The translations under genes were made by a program, and so were the position numbers. DNA of 9,624 bases, from contig DKNZ01000039.1 in NCBI GenBank assembly GCA_002469845.1, forward strand, positions 8,414-18,037, read 5' to 3'. Origin of the DNA: Cellvibrionales bacterium UBA7375. GTDB taxonomy: Bacteria; Pseudomonadota; Gammaproteobacteria; Pseudomonadales; Porticoccaceae. Under the pieces are notes generated by a model that saw only the letters and a program-made list of their open reading frames with translations, had not been told where the DNA came from and searched no databases. Below are positions 6,070 to 9,624 of the stretch, piece by piece. Each line of letters begins with the position of its first letter. Within the stretch, counting starts at the first letter, position 1.

Positions 6070-6660
6070 ATGAAGGAACACAACTCAGAGCCCACCGATC
6101 ATCAGTTAGTTTTGCGTGTGCAAAAAGGTGATAAGAGAGCCTTCGATCTTCTGGTGCTTAAATATCAATATAAATTGCAAGCTATTGTCGGGCGTTTTAT
6201 TCGCGACACCGATGAAGTAGCCGATGTCACTCAAGAAGCCTTTATCAAAGCCTATAAGGCGCTTCCAAGATTTCGTGGTGATAGCCAGTTTTACACCTGG
6301 CTCTACAGAATAGCCATCAATACCGCAAAAAATTACCTAGTGTCAAAAAGTCGTCGTCCGGCAAATACAGATATTGATGTTGAAGATGCCGAGCAATTTT
6401 CCAACAACGAAAAGTTAATCGATGATACTTCCCCAGAAAGCTCGATGATGACTGATGAACTAGCCGCCATCATAAAAAGCGCGCTTAGTTCATTGCCTGA
6501 AGATTTGCGCACAGCCCTAACATTGCGCGAATTTGAGGGAATGAGCTATGAAGACATAGCGGTGGTGATGAATTGCCCAGTAGGCACGGTAAGATCAAGA
6601 ATATTTAGGGCGCGGGAATTTTTAGATGAGCGTGTTTTAAGTATGACAAATAAAAGTTGA
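6070..6660 (+). CDS. rpoE: Extracytoplasmic stress sigma factor RpoE/AlgU
   Basis: This sigma-70 family ECF sigma factor directs RNA polymerase to envelope-stress promoters when freed from its membrane anti-sigma factor. The 196-residue protein has sigma region 2 at about 24-95, with DVTQEAFIKAYKAL, FRGDSQFYTWLYRIAINTAKNYL and SKSRRP very like E. coli RpoE and P. aeruginosa AlgU. A variable acidic linker follows (101-128). Sigma region 4 is at about 131-185, with SLPEDLRTALTLRE and the helix-turn-helix GMSYEDIAVVMNCPVGTVRSRIFRARE. GGA (6060-6062) is 7 nt before the ATG. It heads the cluster with rseA, rseC and degP, and is probably autoregulated from the candidate promoter upstream. Whether it drives an alginate-type or a LPS/outer-membrane-protein regulon cannot be told from this window. 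Confidence 0.97.
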   Translation: MKEHNSEPTDHQLVLRVQKGDKRAFDLLVLKYQYKLQAIVGRFIRDTDEVADVTQEAFIKAYKALPRFRGDSQFYTWLYRIAINTAKNYLVSKSRRPANTDIDVEDAEQFSNNEKLIDDTSPESSMMTDELAAIIKSALSSLPEDLRTALTLREFEGMSYEDIAVVMNCPVGTVRSRIFRAREFLDERVLSMTNKS

Positions 6661-6729
6661 ACCTTTTAAAACACCATGGGTCTTAATAGTAAGAATTTTA
6701 GATTGAACCTTTTACATTGGGTCTTTAAT
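6657..6729 (+). repeat. Imperfect tandem duplication with sigma-E-promoter-like elements between rpoE and rseA
   Basis: TTGAACCTTTTA occurs exactly at 6657-6668 and 6703-6714, and in both copies TGGGTCTT follows (6677-6684 and 6718-6725), then AAT. The first copy reads GAACCT (6659-6664), 16 nt, TCTTA (6681-6685), close to the RpoE-type consensus GAACTT-N16-TCTGA. The second copy has 11 nt between the elements and would not work as such a promoter. Copy 1 begins on the rpoE stop codon. Confidence 0.6.
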
Positions 6730-6743
6730 CATGAGGAAATTGT

Positions 6744-7424
6744 ATGAGCGAGAGTAAAAAACGTCTAACAGAGTCAGTGTCAGCCTTGGTTGATGGCGAA
6801 GTCAGCGAGCTCGAGTTGCATCGTATTCTTAAAGAGCTAGAACTCGAGACCGCCAATCAGTCTGAGCATAATGATCAGGGGATTGCTGGAAAGTGGTCGC
6901 GATATAATCTTATTTCTCAGGCTATGGTGAACACGCCCCTGGGCAGTAAGGATATTTCTAAGTCAATAACCGATGCCATAGCTCAAGAAAAAACCCATAA
7001 AACCAACTTCTTGCAAGATATCATTCAGGCTAAATCAGTGGGCAGTTTTGCTGTGGCCGCTAGTGTTGCAGTGATGGCTATTGTTGGGGTTCAGCAACTC
7101 AATAGTCTATATCCACTGCAAAATAATAATCTTCCAGCATCAGTGACTGCCAGTAATAGTGCAGAGCAGCTTCAAAGACCAGCTAATCAGTTCCCAGTTG
7201 GTTTTCAGCCAAACCTTGAGGCGCGAACAGTCAATGCTGGTGGTGTAATCAAAACTTCTCAGCCATCAATTAAGCTAATTAAATTATTTACCAATAATGA
7301 ATCGCAAAAAAGTCATTTAGATTTGCCATCAACTACTGTGGAAGATCAAAAACCATCAGAATCTAAAAATTCTTCCCAAGACGATATGCCCAATAACGTG
7401 CAAGTTCCTTCACGCTCCGAATAA
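6744..7424 (+). CDS. rseA: Membrane anti-sigma-E factor RseA/MucA
   Basis: RseA holds RpoE inactive at the inner membrane until site-1 (DegS/AlgW) and site-2 (RseP) proteases cut it. The 226-residue protein has an N-terminal cytoplasmic anti-sigma domain with SALVDGE (13-19), ELELHRIL (22-29) and WSRYNLIS (51-58), all typical of RseA/MucA. A single membrane helix lies at about 99-119, followed by a periplasmic tail of about 105 residues rich in Asn, Gln, Ser and Pro. The tail does not show the YLRQH-type conserved block that I recall in MucA; similarity there is limited to a possible weak segment around 148-166. GAGGAA (6733-6738) sets the start. It is 83 nt after rpoE, and rseB is not the next gene. 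An internal duplication or frameshift is not apparent. Confidence 0.9.
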   Translation: MSESKKRLTESVSALVDGEVSELELHRILKELELETANQSEHNDQGIAGKWSRYNLISQAMVNTPLGSKDISKSITDAIAQEKTHKTNFLQDIIQAKSVGSFAVAASVAVMAIVGVQQLNSLYPLQNNNLPASVTASNSAEQLQRPANQFPVGFQPNLEARTVNAGGVIKTSQPSIKLIKLFTNNESQKSHLDLPSTTVEDQKPSESKNSSQDDMPNNVQVPSRSE

Positions 7425-7425
7425 G

Positions 7426-7457
7426 TTTAATAGACCTGACAAAAAATAACGTATAAT
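7426..7457 (+). promoter_or_regulatory. Possible internal promoter ahead of rseC-degP
   Basis: In the 71-bp rseA-rseC gap a perfect TATAAT lies at 7452-7457. Only poor -35 candidates precede it (TTTAAT at 7426-7431 or TTAATA at 7427-7432, with 20 and 19 nt spacing). It could give basal rseC-degP expression independent of sigma-E, but the -35 is weak. Confidence 0.25.
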
Positions 7458-7495
7458 CGGGACAAATTGCGTAGATTTTTTTGAAAGAGAAATAA

Positions 7496-7951
7496 ATGAT
7501 TTTAGAAACAGCCACCATAACCTCCATAGAAGATGACGCCCTGTGGGTGGAAGCTGTGCAAAAGTCTGCCTGTGAAACCTGTAAAGCACAAAAAGGTTGT
7601 GGCACCGCGGTACTGTCAAAGCTAACAGGAAGAACAAGTCGATTGCGTGTTCTAAAGCCTTACCAATCAACTGAGTCATATTCTGTAGGTCAGCAAGTAG
7701 CCATAGCTATCCCCGAAGATGTTGTAGTATTGGCATCTGTTTGTGCCTATCTTGTGCCCTTGGCGACTAGTTTGATCGGTCTTTGGCTATTGGGTTCTAG
7801 TGATATGCTCAGTGTTATTGGTGCAGTTTTAGGGTTAGCTTTTGGTGGTGGTTTAGTGAGTATATATAACGCTAGATTTCGCGATGATCCTCGCTTTAAT
7901 CCTGTCTTATTCCAAGCGAATAACGTCCAAGAAGCTATAAGTTTATCTTAA
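7496..7951 (+). CDS. rseC: RseC/MucC family membrane protein
   Basis: RseC is an inner-membrane protein of the sigma-E cluster. It has been linked to positive modulation of sigma-E and to the Rsx-dependent reduction of SoxR. The 151-residue product has an N-terminal cytoplasmic domain with the Cys cluster C26-x2-C29-x5-C35-G, then two adjacent membrane helices (about 76-99 and 104-124) and a short polar C-terminus. The length equals that of P. aeruginosa MucC as recalled. As I recall E. coli RseC, an additional Cys lies shortly before the CxxC; here the matching position is in the Cys-free WVEAV. That leaves three clustered Cys, plus Cys83 in a membrane helix. AGAGA (7486-7490) precedes the ATG. 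It sits 27 nt before degP in the same direction. Confidence 0.92.
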   Translation: MILETATITSIEDDALWVEAVQKSACETCKAQKGCGTAVLSKLTGRTSRLRVLKPYQSTESYSVGQQVAIAIPEDVVVLASVCAYLVPLATSLIGLWLLGSSDMLSVIGAVLGLAFGGGLVSIYNARFRDDPRFNPVLFQANNVQEAISLS

Positions 7952-7978
7952 TAAAAATGTTGCTTCGGAGTTTGTTCT

Positions 7979-9343
7979 GTGTATAAAAACCTTGTCACCT
8001 TTTTTGTAACTGTTCTTTTCTTTTTACCTACTGTCGATGCGGCGCTTCCTGATTTTTCTGATTTAGTAAAAGATGTCTCGCCATCGGTAGTAAAAATTAA
8101 TACCCTTAGTATTCCTGAGCAGTATTCATCTCAGCAGATTCCGGATATTTTTAGAGACCTCTTTGAATATCGTGGACAGCCAAGATCACCAGCGCAAAAA
8201 GTTCGATCGTCTGGGTCAGGTTTTGTGATTTCCAGTGATGGTTATATCGTAACGAATCATCATGTGGTTGATCAGGCAACAGAGATTCAGGTGCTTTTTT
8301 CAGATCGTAGTGAGTATCAAGCGATTGTAATTGGTTCTGATCGACGCTCAGATCTTGCTCTTTTAAAAATTGAAGCCAAGGGCTTAGAGGCACAAGAGTT
8401 TGCTAATTCGGATAAATTAAAAGTCGGTGAGTGGGTATTGGCTATAGGTTCACCCTTTGGTTTGGATTATTCCGCCACCGCCGGAATAGTTAGCGCTAAA
8501 GGCCGAAGTCTACCGACTGATCAAGGCGAGAATTATGTTCCCTTTATTCAGACTGATGTAGCGATTAATCCTGGTAATTCTGGCGGACCACTGTTTGATC
8601 TCAATGGTCGAGTGGTGGGCATTAACTCGCAAATTTTTTCTCGCTCCGGCGGTTCCATTGGGCTTTCGTTCTCTATTCCCAGTAATGTTGCGTTGCGGGT
8701 GGTAGAGCAACTCAAGGAAACTGGTGTTGTTCAGCGCGGTTGGCTAGGTGTGGCGATTCAGGATGTTAATAAGGCGCTGGCGCAGTCTTTAGAACTGGGT
8801 AAACCGCGCGGGGCGCTTATTAATGCGGTTGAAATGGATAGCCCTGCAGACAAGGGCGGTATTGAGCCAGGTGATGTCATTATAAGCGTGGATGGTCAAG
8901 ATATTGTCGATGCAGATGATTTGCCTCATTTGGTCGGTATGTTGGCGCCAGAAACTAAAACCAAAATAGAGGTTATTCGCAAAGGAAAGCGCAAGCTTTT
9001 AAAAGTAACCGTTGGTGCCTTAGATGGCTATGAAGCCAAAAATGCGAAGACTGAAGATAATAATAGCGATAGGTTGGGTTTAACTGTAACTTCGGTGAGT
9101 GAAGATCAATTGCGTGAATTAAGGCTGCGAGGCGGGGTATTAGTGGCAGAGGTTTTATCCGATAGCCCATCAGCTGTGGCGGGTATTAAGTCAGGCGATA
9201 TATTAGTACAGTTGGGCTACAGCCGAATTGATGACAGTGATGAATATCAGCAAGTGATTGCGGATATGCCAAAAAACACACCCATTTTGGTGAGATTTTA
9301 TCGTCAGGGCTGGGCTATCTCAAAAACCATAGTAATCAAATAA
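7979..9343 (+). CDS. mucD: Periplasmic serine protease DegP/MucD (Do family, HtrA)
   Basis: This envelope quality-control protease and chaperone degrades misfolded periplasmic and outer-membrane proteins. The start is GTG (7979-7981) with GGAG at 7967-7970. The 454-residue precursor has a Sec signal peptide (1-21, ending VDA before ALPDF) and a trypsin-like domain with catalytic His95 (VTNHHVVD), Asp125 (RSDLALLKI) and Ser201 (NPGNSGGPL). PDZ1 is at about 252-345 (RGWLGVAI, SPADKGGIEPGDVI) and PDZ2 at about 362-450 (LGLTV, SPSAVAGIKSGDIL). Two PDZ domains and a cleavable signal peptide point to DegP/MucD rather than DegS/AlgW, which has one PDZ and a membrane anchor. The LA-loop is short, as in MucD. 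It is the terminal effector of the sigma-E cluster, and its position between mucC and lepA matches Pseudomonas. Confidence 0.95.
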   Translation: MYKNLVTFFVTVLFFLPTVDAALPDFSDLVKDVSPSVVKINTLSIPEQYSSQQIPDIFRDLFEYRGQPRSPAQKVRSSGSGFVISSDGYIVTNHHVVDQATEIQVLFSDRSEYQAIVIGSDRRSDLALLKIEAKGLEAQEFANSDKLKVGEWVLAIGSPFGLDYSATAGIVSAKGRSLPTDQGENYVPFIQTDVAINPGNSGGPLFDLNGRVVGINSQIFSRSGGSIGLSFSIPSNVALRVVEQLKETGVVQRGWLGVAIQDVNKALAQSLELGKPRGALINAVEMDSPADKGGIEPGDVIISVDGQDIVDADDLPHLVGMLAPETKTKIEVIRKGKRKLLKVTVGALDGYEAKNAKTEDNNSDRLGLTVTSVSEDQLRELRLRGGVLVAEVLSDSPSAVAGIKSGDILVQLGYSRIDDSDEYQQVIADMPKNTPILVRFYRQGWAISKTIVIK

Positions 9344-9361
9344 TGACCCTATTTAAATAAG

Positions 9362-9401
9362 GCGTCTAAACTTAGATTAGACGCTAGGATTAATAGCGTC
9401 T
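9362..9401 (+). promoter_or_regulatory. Overlapping alternative hairpins in the degP-lepA gap
   Basis: GCGTCTAA (9362-9369) pairs perfectly with TTAGACGC (9377-9384) around a 7-nt loop. The second arm also overlaps AGACGCTA (9379-9386), which pairs perfectly with TAGCGTCT (9394-9401), again with a 7-nt loop. The two 8-bp stems exclude each other. Neither is followed by a T-run, so neither is a standard intrinsic terminator for degP. Confidence 0.5.
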
Positions 9402-9416
9402 GCCTTAGAAATAGGC

Positions 9417-9439
9417 TAAAATTGCGTTCGCTAATTTTA
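9417..9439 (+). promoter_or_regulatory. Inverted repeat abutting the lepA start codon
   Basis: TAAAATT (9417-9423) pairs with AATTTTA (9433-9439), and GCG/CGC (9424-9426 and 9429-9431) extend the stem with one bulged T. The repeat ends immediately before the ATG at 9440. It may limit access to the start codon, or mark a lepA promoter or processing region. The stem is A/T-rich, so stability is modest. Confidence 0.4.
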
Positions 9440-9624
9440 ATGGCAGCAAATACCTTGTCCGATCTTAGTCATATTAGAAATTTTTCAATTATTGCCCATA
9501 TTGACCACGGCAAATCGACCATTGCCGATCGATTTATTCAGCTATGTGGCGGACTCACTGAGCGTGAAATGGCAGCACAGGTTTTGGACTCGATGGATAT
9601 TGAGCGAGAGCGTGGTATTACCAT
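9440..9624 (+). CDS. lepA: Elongation factor 4 (LepA), 5' portion
   Basis: LepA/EF4 is a ribosome-binding translational GTPase. Only the first 61 codons plus two bases are in the window; the gene runs off the right edge. SDLSHIRNFSIIAHIDHGKSTIADRF contains the G1/P-loop AHIDHGKS (19-26). DSMDIERERGITI (50 onwards) is the switch I/G2 region, with wording specific to LepA rather than EF-Tu or EF-G. The start is uncertain. The ATG at 9440 lacks a Shine-Dalgarno and adds six residues before the usual SDLSHIRNF. A TTG at 9455 would give exactly MSDLSHIRNF, and a TTG at 9422 has AGG about 6 nt upstream. Position after degP/mucD matches Pseudomonas gene order, where lepB normally follows. Confidence 0.96.
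   Translation, partial: MAANTLSDLSHIRNFSIIAHIDHGKSTIADRFIQLCGGLTEREMAAQVLDSMDIERERGIT

Noticed and set aside
7363..7679. Two overlapping minus-strand open frames across the rseA-rseC junction
   Set aside because: They lie antisense to well-recognised rseA and rseC, have no domain pattern, and look like chance frames.
8151..9170. Minus-strand open frames inside degP
   Set aside because: All are antisense to a fully conserved protease with intact catalytic and PDZ motifs.
9362..9401. Rho-independent terminator after degP
   Set aside because: The hairpins are good but no T-run follows either of them on the plus strand.
1..9624. CRISPR arrays, insertion sequences, tRNA or phage genes
   Set aside because: No regularly spaced repeats, transposase-like frames or tRNA-like folds were seen; all sizeable frames fit core chromosomal genes.

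Overview
The window looks like an ordinary chromosomal segment of a free-living, aerobic gammaproteobacterium with AT-leaning composition. Gene order and protein types resemble the Pseudomonas/Cellvibrio/marine SAR92-like side of the class: nadB lies divergent from rpoE(algU)-rseA(mucA)-rseC(mucC)-degP(mucD)-lepA, and a ygfZ/sdhE/ygfX block lies next door. This placement is inferred from recalled gene orders and protein motifs, not from a database search. I see no mobile element, CRISPR array, tRNA or rRNA.

Layout: (1) 1-1412, minus strand: a COX15-type heme A synthase gene (ctaA) followed by a small secreted class I c-type cytochrome, closed by a strong hairpin at the window's left edge. (2) 1631-2368, plus: uracil-DNA glycosylase (ung), overlapping by 4 bp the convergent end of a ygfZ -> PGPGW-membrane-protein pair (3516-2365, minus). 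(3) 3617-4265, plus: sdhE and a ygfX-like membrane protein gene, divergent from ygfZ and overlapping the end of nadB by 17 bp. (4) 4249-5871, minus: nadB, L-aspartate oxidase. (5) 6070-9343, plus: the envelope-stress cluster of sigma-E, its membrane anti-sigma factor, RseC and a periplasmic DegP-type protease. (6) 9440-end, plus: the start of lepA.

Two themes link the genes. One is respiration and redox cofactors: heme A for the terminal oxidase, a soluble cytochrome c, the folate-binding Fe-S protein YgfZ, the SdhA flavinylation factor SdhE, and the flavoenzyme NadB, which belongs to the same family as SdhA. The other is the sigma-E response to misfolded envelope proteins, with its protease effector in the same cluster.

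The main departure from textbook order is that rseB/mucB is absent between rseA and rseC. Only 71 bp remain there, and the RseA periplasmic tail does not show the conserved segment I associate with RseB binding. Other points worth checking are an unusually compact YgfZ, a duplicated sigma-E-promoter-like motif between rpoE and rseA, and a lepA leader with overlapping alternative hairpins and no clear Shine-Dalgarno. I did not find a convincing, wholly new multi-gene system here.
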